NCBI GenBank assembly: GCA_025201765.1
Contig: MU623401.1
Coordinates: 62,001-126,000, forward strand
DNA length: 64,000 nt
Origin: Daldinia sp. FL1419
Lineage: Eukaryota; Ascomycota; Sordariomycetes; Xylariales; Hypoxylaceae
Reading direction: 5' to 3'
The notes beneath the pieces were generated by a model. That model was not told where the DNA came from. It did not search any database and was given only the letters and a program-made list of their open reading frames with translations. Made by a program: the position numbers and the translations under genes. Position 1 is the first letter of the stretch. The number at the start of each line of letters is the position of its first letter. Shown piece after piece: positions 23,833 through 35,389 of the stretch.

Positions 23833-24647
23833 ATGCCGTTAAACGTCTTCCGAGTCTTGGGTAAGCGCCAATGCGGCCGGGTGTTTCTTGTAGATATTCT
23901 AACGGCCATGTTTAGGAGACTTCTCCCACTTAGCGTCCATTGGAATCCTCTTACACAAGATGATTGAACTTAATGTTAGTAGTTCCCGGCGGCCTAGGGA
24001 GTTTCGGATGGCATCTAACAGCTAGCTAATTTAGGGCGCTTCCGGTATCTCGTTCAAATCGCAAGCGTTGTATTTCTTGGTCTACGTTACTCGGTACTTG
24101 GGTATGTTAGTACGTGAGGCATCAGAGGATCGGAGCTAACAAATCGTTCTCAGATCTCTTTAGCACGTCGAGCATTTACAACATCATCTTCAAGATCCTC
24201 TTCATTAGTAGCCAGGGCTACATCATCTACCTCATGACTACCAAGTACAAGCCGACCATTGACCCGAGCCAAGATACCTTCCGCGTTCAGTATCTTCTTG
24301 GTGGTGCCGCCGTCCTCGCGATTCTCCTTCCGTATAAGTGGACGTTTTCGGAGATCATGTGGGCGTTCTCGATCTGGTTGGAATCCGTTGCTATCCTCCC
24401 TCAGCTATTCATGCTGCAGAGGACTGGTGAGGCCGAAGTTATTACCACTCACTACCTCTTCGCGCTTGGAATCTACCGTACTCTCTACATCCCCAACTGG
24501 ATCTACAGGTACTTCACCGAGCCCAACCACAAGGCTGACTGGATCGCCATCGTCGCCGGTCTTATCCAGACGGTTCTCTACAGCGACTTCTTCTGGATCT
24601 ATTACAACAAGGTTCTCAAGGGTAGGAAGTTCAAGCTACCCGTATAA
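23833..24647 (+). CDS. erd2: ER lumen protein-retaining receptor Erd2
   Basis: Four exons: 23833-23860, 23916-23974, 24035-24101 and 24154-24647 (introns 55, 60 and 52 bp), giving 215 residues, the normal Erd2 length. The N-terminus MPLNVFRVLGDFSHLAS and the segments GISFKSQALYFLVYVTRYLD and SSQGYIIYLMTTKY are diagnostic. The protein is hydrophobic with about seven membrane segments and a short basic cytosolic tail (KGRKFKLPV). Erd2 binds the C-terminal HDEL/KDEL of escaped ER residents in the Golgi and returns them by COPI vesicles. The first exon of 28 nt ends within a Gly codon. The second donor is the less common GTTAGT. Confidence 0.97.
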
Positions 24648-25298
24648 GTACCTTGAGCACATCTTACTCTCTATTATGGTGAATCGAATAACGTCTTGGG
24701 TGTCTCAATGTGGTCTAGACATTACCGTGCTTACAAGATAGGCACAGACCTAGCTCACGGAGGACACTAGGGTCGGGCCTAGTACCCCCGTATCTACCGG
24801 GTACGAGGTTGAGGAGGGTGACTAGAATGATGTTTTAGTACTAGAACGTGTCTTCACGGCGTGTCGGTGTGCATGGCTGGCGTTAGGTTAGGCGGGGGTT
24901 GACGGTTTCTCGGCCTCAAAGGGGCTTGGCCGTAGGGAGTCTTGCTCTAGGTTCGATGTTACTGTACATAAACTTTGTGTTCTGAGGTAATGAAAACTAT
25001 TGGGCCAGCCTCTCTGGTTCCTAAATGCTACGGTTAGTTTGTTTGACATTGGATTATACCCGAATTTTGTAAGCGCCCATAAACTCATGATATAGAACAC
25101 AGCAAGCACAAAAGGATGGGATCTTTCAGAAGGTAAAGAAGTATATATAGACCAGTACCTATATGTTCACAATGTGGGTATTTACAAAGTAGATATCGTA
25201 AACGTCGACGGCTTATCAACGGATATAAAATTCAGACGCCTACCAAAGCTCTTTTCCCACCAGCGCATCGTCCCATCATCCCAACGACCACTACGTCC
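24648..25298. other. Intergenic between convergent genes
   Basis: 3'-to-3' spacer between erd2 and the single-pass membrane protein gene. It holds no supported gene, and the open frames here are short and without domains. Confidence 0.7.
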
Positions 25299-27048
25299 CT
25301 AATAATAATTACCTCCCTTCTCAAAATAATACGGATCAACCGGCCTCCTTGGAATCGGCGCCTGAACCGGCAATCCAGGCGACGAGTTACCGGCGCCACT
25401 CGGGTACGCGTACTTGACCAGCGGCCGCGGCTGGAGATAACTCTGGCGGCCCTGGGCCTCCGCACTTCCCGTCGAATTGCCATTCTCACTCGTATCCGTG
25501 GTAAACGAGTACAACCTCGTCAAACCCTCCCCTTGTCCCTGCCCCGCTGCTGCTAACCGCCCCCCGTGCGTCTCGCTCCGCTGACTCCCCACGCGCACGA
25601 CCTGCGCCCGCTGTCCGCCGTTCAGACTCTGCTGGCGCGCGAGGGATAACCGCGCGGATGTCGTGCGCGCTACCCCCCCACCGCCGCCGCTTTCGTGGCT
25701 TAGCGGCGAGGAGCGTCGGTTGCTGTATGGGCCGTCGCCTTCGGAACTCAGGGGCGAGACGGGGAATACAGGGCCTAGGCCGTCGTCGACGGACGGGTCG
25801 GAGAGCGGACGGGGGCGCGAGCGAACCCGGGACGGCCGTTTTGCGGGGGGCGCGGAGAGTTGCGTCGCGTGGGGTGTGGTTTGCGCCATGGCTGGGTATT
25901 CGGCTGTTGGGGTGGTAGGGGCTGGTGTTGATATGGAGGTCTGAGCGGGAACGGGATTAGGGGTGGGTGCGAAGCGCTGCTTCATGTCGGGCGTGAAGTC
26001 GCTGCTGAAGTTTGCCGCTCGGTGGTGGTTTGTGGGGGTGGGGGATGTGTATGTCATCTTGAAAGCCGAGAGGTCGTTGGAGAGGGAGTGGGAATGCGAG
26101 TGGTTCATGAATCCGCGGCTTCCTGGGTGAGAAATGGAGTTTGGTGCTGGTGAGGTAGGTGAAAGGGGGCTTTGAGGCTCTTCTTGCCGTTGTCTCAGGC
26201 GCCGGCGCATAAAGAGGTATGTGAGGATTGCTGAGAGGAGTGATGAGGCGATCGCGACGCCTATGACTAGGCCTGCGATGGCTCCTGGGGTAAGTGAAGA
26301 GCCTTCTGTTGGGACGGCACTCGTGCTGGGCTAGAGATTTTGTTAGTTATGTTCAAATAATACAATCCCAGAGATATTTCTCCAGAGATAGGCCTGTACG
26401 TACCGCAGCAGCACTCTCCTGAGAATTCGCGACGTCCGCTGTCGTAGCAGCTACCGGCGGTAATTCATCAGTAGCGATACTAGCTGCTGGCGACGAGGTG
26501 ACGAAAACACCAGTTGCTGCTGGTGTGCTATCACCCGTTGTTAATGAAGGCGCTCGCGCTGCTGCACGCGCAGATGAGATGGCACTAGATGCCGATTCTG
26601 AGACTTGTGCAAGTGATGTCAAATAAGCCGCAGATACACTAGCCGCCACGCTGCTCGATACGCTCGTCGAAACTCTGCTAGATATCAAGCTGCTTACAAC
26701 ATCAGCAGGTGATTTAGGAGTTTTCCCGTCGTCATCATCGTCGTCATCCTTGTCGTTTCTCCCACTGGTCTGGCGGCCTTCGAGGTGGAGGTCCCCTAAT
26801 TTAGTCGCTGTAGTTAGAGGAAGAGTTGAAGCCGTCGAAAGAAGCGACGCCGGCTCATGTTGTTTTCCATTATCGCCATTTTCATCTTTTTGTATTATAG
26901 CCCATTCCGATCTTGTTAACCTCTCTATTTGGTCCTCTTGCGCTCTCCCGTTGAGCGATTGTGTATTAAGTGTGGCATCGCTGAGTCCTGCTCCCGCTGT
27001 CGACCAAAGCGACCACAGTAATAGGAGCGCAGCTCCGAATTTGTTCAT
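25299..27048 (-). CDS. Ser/Ala-rich single-pass membrane protein
   Basis: Two exons, 27048-26404 and 26330-25299 (73-bp intron), giving 558 residues. Layout: a signal peptide (MNKFGAALLLLWSLWSTAGA), then an extracellular part of about 200 residues with an Asp run (KDDDDDDDGK). A Ser/Ala/Val/Thr-rich stretch follows, likely O-glycosylated. One membrane helix spans about residues 230-252 (AGLVIGVAIASSLLSAILTY). The next residues, MRRRLRQRQ, place the tail in the cytosol. The roughly 300-residue tail is rich in Ser, Pro and Arg. The intron lies just before the transmembrane segment. The topology resembles fungal cell-wall sensors of the Mid2/WSC type, but no cysteine-rich WSC module is seen, so a sensor role is only a suggestion. 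Confidence 0.78.
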
Positions 27049-28340
27049 TTTAATTCCCTATCGTATACCCGATGCCATTCTATGGGGGGACAAGAAGCGA
27101 AGAAGAACAGGTTTTCCTCCCGTCTACGGGTAGATTGGCCTGTACTTGAGGGTAGGGTCAGACGCTTCCGGGCGACCTGCAGAAATGATTCTCAAGTCAT
27201 CTCAGCTCGAATTTGTGCGAGGGCATAGGCAGGTAATTGTTTCCGACCCAACGGCCCGGGAGGCTATTATGTACCTAACATATAAAGAAACCATCCTTCG
27301 CGTCCTAGCCTTACCCAATGAGGTTACATTATATAAGAGGCCGCGAAAGAATCCGATTGTTTAATTCGCTACGATCCTGGCATTCAAACGTACGGGAAAC
27401 AAATAAACGAGTCCGTTTCGGGTAGAGAAGATGGTGGAGGTGGCGTGAGCAATATTGTTTCTTACCACGCGCAACCAAGGGTCTATTTGCGAGCTAGCCT
27501 CGTTTCCTGTCAGCTCCAGGATTTCCCGCAAGGGTAGGTTGATGAGGATTGGGTAAGACTACGTGATCCTAGTAGTTCCATCAGCCTAGCTTACCTGTTG
27601 CGACAACTAGTGTAGCAGATCAGTAAGCCCTATTAGCAATTATGTTTCAATCACACGTGCTCACCTCAGATGATCTGCTGGGAGATATCATAAGGTCTGC
27701 TTGTCTAAGGAAACTGGCAATGTTAAGTCATATTATTGAAAGAAGGTATAAATGAAATGTGATCGGGAGTTATTATCAGTTTATACCTCCGGGTACCCGC
27801 TTTTCCCGTATGTCCACCCGGCCCCGGCTCCGGCCCTGGCCCCGGTATTCAACTACAATCCGAATGAACTCAGTTCCGTATAGACTATACCGTTCCCACG
27901 TCCAGCCCCGAGCCAATAAAAATCCTTCAATTGCCTATGAGCAACGGCCTTATCAGCCCTGAAGGAAGGTTGTTTCCTAGCAAACGAAATAAAATATGCA
28001 AGAACAGTAGACGACAGGCACAAATAACAGGCAGTTAGGGTACCTAGAACAGGTTTACTACCTATCTCATAGGTACCTACTCACCTAATCTTGTTTCTTG
28101 CTTTCTATAAATATTTCCATCTTTGTCTTCTAGGAAGTGTTTTTTTTTTTTTTTTCATCCCACACAACATCCATCCCAGGTTCTCAACCCGCTTTCTCAT
28201 CAGTCTATTACTACGTAGACACTGGTAAGTCCAACTTTCATCTTCCAACACCCTTTCCGCATATGTACAGCTTTCCCTTCTTGTGGTTTTTATTTTATTC
28301 TATCCCAAAAACCCTTCTAACATCCTAGTTTCCAGCCAAG
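27049..28340. other. Intergenic, divergent promoters
   Basis: 5' flanks of the membrane-protein gene and the CxxC protein gene. A poly-T run of about 19 lies at 28138-28156, and TAGGTACCTA words sit near 28038 and 28070. The short open frames are not credible as genes. Confidence 0.65.
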
Positions 28341-29091
28341 ATGAGCTTCATCAACGGAGTGTGGTGCAAGAACTGCCAGCATCCCATCCCGTCCGACAGC
28401 AACAAGACCCCGCAACTGGACGGCGTCCTTTGCTTTGGTTGTCAGATGCAGACCAAAGTAAGTAACTCATTCCCATTCACCATCGCAAGTCTAGGTATTT
28501 AAGTAATATACTAATTCTTCAACTCCAAAGGTGGAACGCACTTCTGCCGAGGGATCTCAGTGGAGCTACCTTCTCAACCGCTGGGCGCACGAAGCCCAGC
28601 GCGTCCTTCACTTCCTTCGCGAAGATCGCCTGGCTCCTGAGGTCACAACGATCCTCTGTACTTTCGCCAAGTCATCTTACATGTTCCACGAAATTGTCCA
28701 TATGGCCAACAGCATGGCCATGGAGCGTATTCGCCACAAGTCTCCCAACGGCATCCGCCCGTCTCGCTTCGTCGTACGCTCCGACTTCGAGGATGCTCTA
28801 ACCCTGGCCAAGAATATAGAGTTTCTGCCTCCCGGTGCTGAGGCTATCACCACTTTGGAACTGCTGGCGCATCATCTGACCATCGACCAGTACGGCTTCA
28901 TCCGGGACAATTTCTTTCCCCCCAAGTTCGCTTACTGCTCGGGTGTCTGCAGAGATGGACCGCTCTGCAAGAACTTCCTTCCCATCGCCGACCGCATCCT
29001 CTGTACCGAGGCCTACCGACTTCGAAAGGGGTGCAACATGATCTACGTCGGAGTTCCGGAGCAGGACACTAAGCTCATAACTTTCGAGTAG
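28341..29091 (+). CDS. Conserved-looking protein with N-terminal CxxC...CxxC, function unknown
   Basis: Two exons, 28341-28457 and 28531-29091 (73-bp intron, GTAAGT...CCAAAG), giving 225 residues. I do not recognise the family. The N-terminus has two CxxC pairs, WCKNCQ (C9, C12) and LCFGCQ (C31, C34), spaced as in a small treble-clef or zinc-ribbon fold. The middle is mainly helical and contains FAKSSYMFHEIVHMAN and FEDALTLAKNIEFLPPG. A second Cys group occurs near the C-terminus (YCSGVCRDGPLCKNF). No signal peptide or membrane segment is seen. Codon use is strongly C-ending and like that of well-expressed genes, which supports a real gene. Zinc binding is inference. Confidence 0.78.
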
Positions 29092-30614
29092 TCCGGATTC
29101 TCCAGCACTTTCGCAAGGCTCGCACTTCCACGTCCCTAGAATTTGTTCTTATTGGTTAGAACGGACCTATACTACCTAGAGCAAACATCTCAACCAAATT
29201 GGAGACTGCGCCGTTGCATAAGTCGAAGAACCAATCCGCTGCTATCACTGTTAAAGAATCGAATCGAATAGATCCATCCTGCTGTAACACTGCCGTCGCA
29301 GTTAGTTAAATACCTAGATACTCTTAGATACTCTAGTTCAATGGTCACAGACAGGCATTAGGCATTAGAATATTGTCCCAACAGGTACGTAAGTCTTCCA
29401 TCCCAACTTCCCTTTGTAATCCGTAGGTATACGCCAGGTAAGTCGCGTTACTAGGTCAGGTTACATCGCAATAATTAGGTAGTCATTGCTTTAAAATTTG
29501 TATCCGAGTTATAGTAAAATCCGCAACGGCACGCCCATCGCGACGATCTATTTTTTGCGATAGCTTCATATTTCTTAGGATCACGAGCACTCCATGATAC
29601 CGGATAGCTAGGCCTAGATGGGATTCCCAGCGTCGCGCTGGGCTTAAATATGGCGTTTTATAGAACTAACAAGATACCGCTCCCATAATATCTACTCCTA
29701 ACCGTAGCAGTAGTAGCAATCACAGGCCATTGTCCTACGAGAACTGGGGAAAATTGATCATAACAAGGATATCTAGCTAAATTAGGTACCTACCTAGACA
29801 TCAGACTTAGTAAGTCGAAGAATATATTACTTATCCTGTCTGTGTATTTCTGAACTATATCCTGAAAGATACCTAGCTGTATTGGGCCTCCATCAGTTGG
29901 TTAGTACGATAAAGTGCTGTACTATGAGCTCTTACGACTAGTGCTGACGATACAAGACTCAAGTTGCCCATATTCATTTTCCTTCCTTTTCTGCCTCGTC
30001 AGCACCAGAATCTCCCACTGCCTAGCCTCTATGGAGAAAATTGTGCTAAGATACGACACTATGTCTTGTATATATTCAACACCCCTAGCTCAGTTGCATA
30101 GAAAATTAAAAACTGGACAGCTGCATTCGCTAAAAGCCGAGAATATCGCTACGTCCGCATAAGAATCGGGTAGGAGCTTTATGTCTCTACAGACCATAAA
30201 GAACCGTTGACGTGTGAACCCCCCTTCTACTAATAATTCTTACTACCTGAATGTCCCCTGAAATCGTTTATAGAAACTCTCAAAGTCCGCCATAGATATA
30301 GGGTCGAAACCCGATCTCAGGGTCGAAGCCCTCGATAGTCAGAGGAAGGATATTATTAAACATGAAAAAAAAATGTTTGGGTACCTACTGATAGAGGGAA
30401 AAAAATTTGTTTGAACCCATCTGATCTGTGGTTAGAAATTGAAATGTACGTACCGGTATCAAGTCGCCTGTAGGCCCTGCGGAGTATCTTGGTGGCTCCA
30501 ATGCCCTATTTTTGGTATTTTATAATTTTGGTGAGACAGACTCTTCGATGGGGGGTAACCTTTAATACCATATACCCCGTAGGGCGTGTGAGGTAATGAC
30601 AACTTGGAGGCTTG

Positions 30615-30682
30615 AACTGTGACTCGGGTCAGTGAATTTCCGTTCAAACGAAGGCATTACACCACTAGACCAGATGGGCTCG
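30615..30682 (-). pseudogene. tRNA-like relic
   Basis: Read on the minus strand, there is an A-box-like TGGTCTAGTGGTGTAATG preceded by GCCCATC. About 50 nt further on is a B-box-like AGTTCAAGCC. The sequence between (TTCGTTTGAACGGAA) resembles an anticodon arm but does not form a proper 5-bp stem with a 7-nt loop. No 3' strand complementary to GCCCATC is found. It is best read as a decayed tRNA gene or tRNA-derived repeat. Confidence 0.4.
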
Positions 30683-32052
30683 TATTGGGGTGATGATTCG
30701 ACCTGTAATTCCTCCTTATCTGTTACTTAGCGGATCTTCGGCAAATTAGGGGAGGGAGGGTGAGGTACTCTGGGAAGTACTGCGAATAGAAGCATCTTAG
30801 TGGGTAGTTCTGTTATCAAATACCTCCCTTCTAAGGTATTTTACACTGGTAGACCCACGTTGGGATTGCCGGTATACGTACGGGTATGTGGGGGCAAGGA
30901 TGCAGACGGGAGTAGGAGGTGGGAATAGGGGCGCGGGTACGATGGATGGCGGCAAGGTTGGCGGCACTATTATTGCTCGGAGGGGAGGGGGACACCAGGA
31001 TATGAGTTACAAGGCGAAATATCCAAGGTTCTCACAGCCCAGGAAGACAAATGGACGGAGTGTATGCTGCTTTGGCTAGAACAAGGCTTGATATCTTTAT
31101 GCTTGAAGCACATTTGTCGTTAGAAAGTGTCAGACACTTGATGTTAAGAGAGACCGACCACAAGTCCAGCCTTGATGGCTACACCATATAGGGGTTCATT
31201 ATTGGTTAGAATGTTGAGTAAATGGAATATTCGTAAAGGGATTCCTTGGTTAATATAGGTAGGTAGCTACGAGCTTCCGTAGTTGTTTCTATATCTTTAT
31301 TCTGTCTTATGGTATCGTTATTGGGACCCTAGGCTGTGTGTTTTGTGTATCTCTGGCTAGAGATACTACGTAGACATAGGTAGGTATATATGAAAATGTG
31401 ATCCACCTCTCTGTGTCTAGCTGACGCTGTAAATATTTGAATCTAGTGTTATAATTTCATGTATACTCTCACGATAGATACTAAGGAACAATATATGCAA
31501 GGATCGTAGAGTTCGTCGCTAATCATTTACTTTGATAGGGAAAATAAGAAAAATACTAGCTAAGGCATCTATAGACGACTCGTTTCCTATTAATGACTAT
31601 TGTATAGAGTATGGAGTTACTGAACTTAAAACTAGAATATGATTTAGCTTTTGGCCTTGAATTGACTGCTGCTTTCTTTGTATATCTGGGGAGCGTCGAT
31701 GGGCCTGGCAGAGGAGAAATTGCGATTGCAACAGGCCTAATGGTTATTTCCCTGTAAAATGGGACAATAAATCCACGGGGCTTATATAGAAGAGTGTTTG
31801 ATGAGTACCTAACGTAAGGGGGTGATGAAGGAGGTAAAGAGAGGAGAATATAATAAGTGTGTTGAATTGTTGTAAGAGTCCCAAGTGGAGACTTCCCCCA
31901 GGGAGGTATTTATTTATACCTTCCCACATGCTATTTCTTCGTACCTGCACCTAAAGGAAAATGTGTTAAGTAGAGCATTATGGGCTAAGTCAAAAGGAGT
32001 TGGGACGAAAACCTAAAGGAACAAATACGAAGTAACAGTTACTTTCCTTCCA

Positions 32053-32229
32053 TATCCCCTTAACTGGCACAAAACAGCAACCCCCCCTGAAAAACGTACA
32101 GTACGTGGCCTAAGCTTTCAGTTAGTCAGATTACACGTAATAGATCTTATTGTTTCAATTGCCATATGTTACTTCTTGTACTGTACATATATCTGAGTGG
32201 GGTGCTGTTTTGTGCCAGTTAAGGGGATA
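32053..32229. mobile_element. MITE with 27-bp perfect terminal inverted repeats
   Basis: The left end (32053-32079) and right end (32203-32229) are perfect inverted repeats of 27 bp, starting TATCCCCTTAACTGGCAC. The termini begin and end with TA, consistent with a TA target duplication as made by Tc1/mariner-type transposases. Counted without the TA the element is 173 bp. The roughly 120-bp interior has no coding capacity, so this is a non-autonomous element. Confidence 0.75.
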
Positions 32230-33304
32230 GGTACCTACCCAGGTATCTAGGCTGCTAGGTAAAGAAGGGTTAAGTTGTTGACCTTATTAAGCTTATTAAG
32301 TCTGGGATTGCACAAGCGACACAATAAGAATATGTAGGTAAGCTTCATAAGACCAAAATATAGTTCTCGGGACTCCAGTTATTAGCATTGAAGGTATAAG
32401 TAAACCTTATGACTCGGTAGTCGTCTGAAGAGTTATCTCAAGGCGGATAAGGTTAAAAGAGTAGTATGGAAGGCTTTAACAGCTTAAAAGACATACTATA
32501 GCTATACTCGTGTAGGTTAGCTTCCGACAATTAAGTTGAGCTAGAAATCGACTAAATTAGCGCAGAATCAAAAACAGAACTTTTCCCTTGTTTTGGGGGG
32601 TTTTTTTTAAATTTTTTTTAATCTGTACCTTATGTATAATCTGGGCTGACATTAAGACCTTAACGGGGGGCCAGAAGGACCTAAGCTGAAGGTTTTTGCT
32701 AGTTACATATGCCGTGCATCATCAATTGACGAAATCCAGAACTCTTTATCCATTTCGCCATTCACCGGGTGCCGCAGTTCTTAACTTCCTCCAACATCCA
32801 CAGATATTTCTTTCCATTTTATCTTAAGCCCTCAAGTCTCGGTCTCTCTCTGCTGTGCTACCTAAAACCCTGTTTTAAACAACTTCCCGATTCTCACGTA
32901 CGTGCATGAACTGGACTGTTTCCCCGCCAAGGAAAAAAAATAAGAACATACGTCGATTTAGGTATCTAATCTAACACGCACCAGCCACAACAGCAGCTAT
33001 CACTTGCAGCAAGGAGAGAAAAAAGCAAATAAGCTTGCGAAAAAAAGAAAAGAACCCCTCGGTTCAATTCATCCAACCTTAAGAGTTCAAAAACCACCCC
33101 GCGATTCCTCCTGATTGGACTGTGGCTCGGACTTTGATCGGTGGCACCGCATTGATCCAGTGTTGTCGTCTCAAAAGGGTTTTTTTTTCTTGCTTGTGAC
33201 GCTGCAGCAAGAATTGAAACTTTTGTATTTCCCGTTATAAAGTACCTAACCATAGCATCCAGCACCGTCTGGTCGCTTTCTTCTCCCCCCTTCTCCGATT
33301 CAAA

Positions 33305-34742
33305 ATGGGTGACATGGCGAACGAAATCAAATTGCTTTCGGGCAACAGCCATCCGAGTTTGGCCAAGGCCGTAGCTGATCGGTATGTTTTTTTTTCTTCT
33401 CTCAATCCTTCTTTACGTATGGACGACCACCACTATGGAAATTTGGAGTCTTCTCGGTTATTGGTGGCTTTTTCCTTAGGAGACGATCGAATGACGAAAT
33501 TGGAGATCAGCATCGAAATTGGGAATTAGCTAATAATGAGGCCTTCGCGACTTTAGGCTCGGCATTGAGATCGCAAAGACGATGAGTTTGAATTATTCAA
33601 ACCAAGAAACGAGCGTCACAGTTGGAGAGTCAGTTCGAGACGAAGATGGTACGAATCTCGTTTACTACCAAAGATTCACGCGATTAATTCCATCATGAAA
33701 CTTATACGTATTCTCTTCTAGTCTTCATCTTGCAATCTACCGCACCGGGCGACATTAACGATGGCCTCATGGAGCTCCTCATCATGATTCATGCCTGTCG
33801 CACGGCGTCCGCCCGGCGCATCACCGCCGTCATACCTAATTTCCCCTACGCCCGGCAGGATAAGAAGGATAAGAGTCGGGCGCCTATCTCGGCCAAGCTT
33901 ATCGCCAACATGCTGCAGACCGCCGGTTGCAATCACGTCATCACCATGGATCTCCACGCCTCCCAGATCCAGGGTTTCTTCAACGTCCCCGTCGACAACC
34001 TATACGCCGAACCCAGTGTCTTGCGGTGGATTCGCGAGAACCTCGCCGGTCAGGATACCGTTATCGTCAGTCCCGATGCCGGTGGCGCGAAGAGGTAGGT
34101 CCATTAATATGCAATGCGCCGCTGATGTTATGCACGGTATAAACTGACCAATTGCAATAGAGCTACCTCCATAGCTGACCGACTTGACCGTGGCTTTGCG
34201 CTCATCCACAAGGAGCGCCCCCGTCCTAATGTTGTCGGCCGAATGGTTCTTGTCGGTGACGTAGTAGACAAAGTTGCCATTCTAGTCGACGACATGGCTG
34301 ATACCTGTGGTACTCTGGCGTAAGCATCTATCCCTATTTTACCCCTTAGAAACCAATGCGGTACTAACATTTCCCTTTATAGCAAAGCGGCAGCCACCGT
34401 CAAAGACCACGGCGCCCGCGAAGTTATCGCCGTCGTCACCCACGGTATTCTAAGCGGCGACGCTATTACTACTCTCAACAACAGTTGCCTAAGCCAGATC
34501 GTCGTCACGAATACCGTGCCCCTCGGCGACAAGGTCCACCGGTGCAAGAAGCTCCGGGTTATCGACGTGAGCCCCACGATAGCCGAGGCTATCCGACGAA
34601 CTCACAACGGAGAGAGTGTCAGGTATGTTCCTATATCTATATACAACCACTCACTGTCTATTCTCACATATCCATCCCTTCGTCACGAATCTCCCCATGC
34701 TAACAAATCCCCAGTTTCCTATTTACCCACGCTCCGGTATAA
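33305..34742 (+). CDS. Ribose-phosphate pyrophosphokinase (PRPP synthase)
   Basis: Six exons: 33305-33381, 33557-33648, 33722-34094, 34161-34319, 34383-34622 and 34715-34742 (introns 175, 73, 66, 63 and 92 bp), giving 322 residues, the usual length for this enzyme. It makes 5-phosphoribosyl-1-pyrophosphate from ribose 5-phosphate and ATP for purine, pyrimidine, His, Trp and NAD synthesis. The PRPP synthase signature DLHASQIQGFFNVPVDNL lies at about 133-150. The PRPP-binding loop VDDMADTCGTL is at about 223-233. The N-terminus (IKLLSGNSHPSLA) and C-terminus (SFLFTHAPV) are complete. Fungi have several paralogues forming heteromers; this one resembles the short yeast PRS2/3/4 type. The first intron is the longest. 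Confidence 0.96.
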
Positions 34743-35389
34743 TGCGCATCTATTCGCACGTGTATATCACGTGCACATATGGGGATTAAGAAGAAATAAA
34801 GAAAGGAGAACGTTAAAAGGTAGCAAGAACTTGCTAAAGGCATACTGTGCTTTTAGAGAAGCCGTATCGGGTGGACTCCAATGGGTTTCGGGAGTTTTGA
34901 GAGATTGTATTTGGGAAAACCGCTGCTTATGCTAAAGGGCTAAGACTGGGATACGTTGTAGAGAGTGCATGATTCGACGTCATATAAGTACGGAGTTCGT
35001 TTATTTATTTATACCGCATTTTCGTACGGATATACATGCACCATAAATCTCCTTTTTTCCTTGGCTATCATTATTATGAGATTGGTTTATGGCGAATTTG
35101 GAAATGAGAATCAAATTTGGACAAGGCAATCCGATCGTTTATGTCACATAGCATCATGAGAAATACCCATATGGGGGGTATCAACAGCATTAAAGAACTT
35201 TTGGAAAGATAAATAAAAACGGCGGTTTGGGAATCTTCATCCTAATTTTTTGTGTTCCGGGAATACATTTCATGTGAGGCTTGTGCCTATCACTCATGAC
35301 CAGCAACCGATCATCCCCGCAAAAGCCATTGCCACGATTTATGCCCTAATGCAAGAACTAGAAGACACCGACCAAACGCCTGTAGGTAT
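34743..35389. other. Intergenic between convergent genes
   Basis: 3'-to-3' spacer between the PRPP synthase gene and the eS6 gene. No gene or RNA is recognised. Confidence 0.7.

Larger units (their letters stand above)
29092..33304. other. Gene-poor 4.2 kb stretch
   Basis: No protein-coding gene is supported. The stretch contains several TAGGTACCTA-like palindromes (about 29304, 29784, 32231), a tRNA-like relic on the minus strand (about 30615-30682), a 177-bp inverted-repeat element (32053-32229) and G/T/A homopolymers near 32596-32622. A pair of GGGTCGAA(A/G)CCC words lies at about 30300-30334. The right end should contain the PRPP synthase promoter. Confidence 0.6.

Noticed and set aside
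30295..30340. GGGTCGAAACCC and GGGTCGAAGCCC as tRNA B boxes
   Set aside because: No A box at the right distance and no acceptor stem; more likely small direct repeats.
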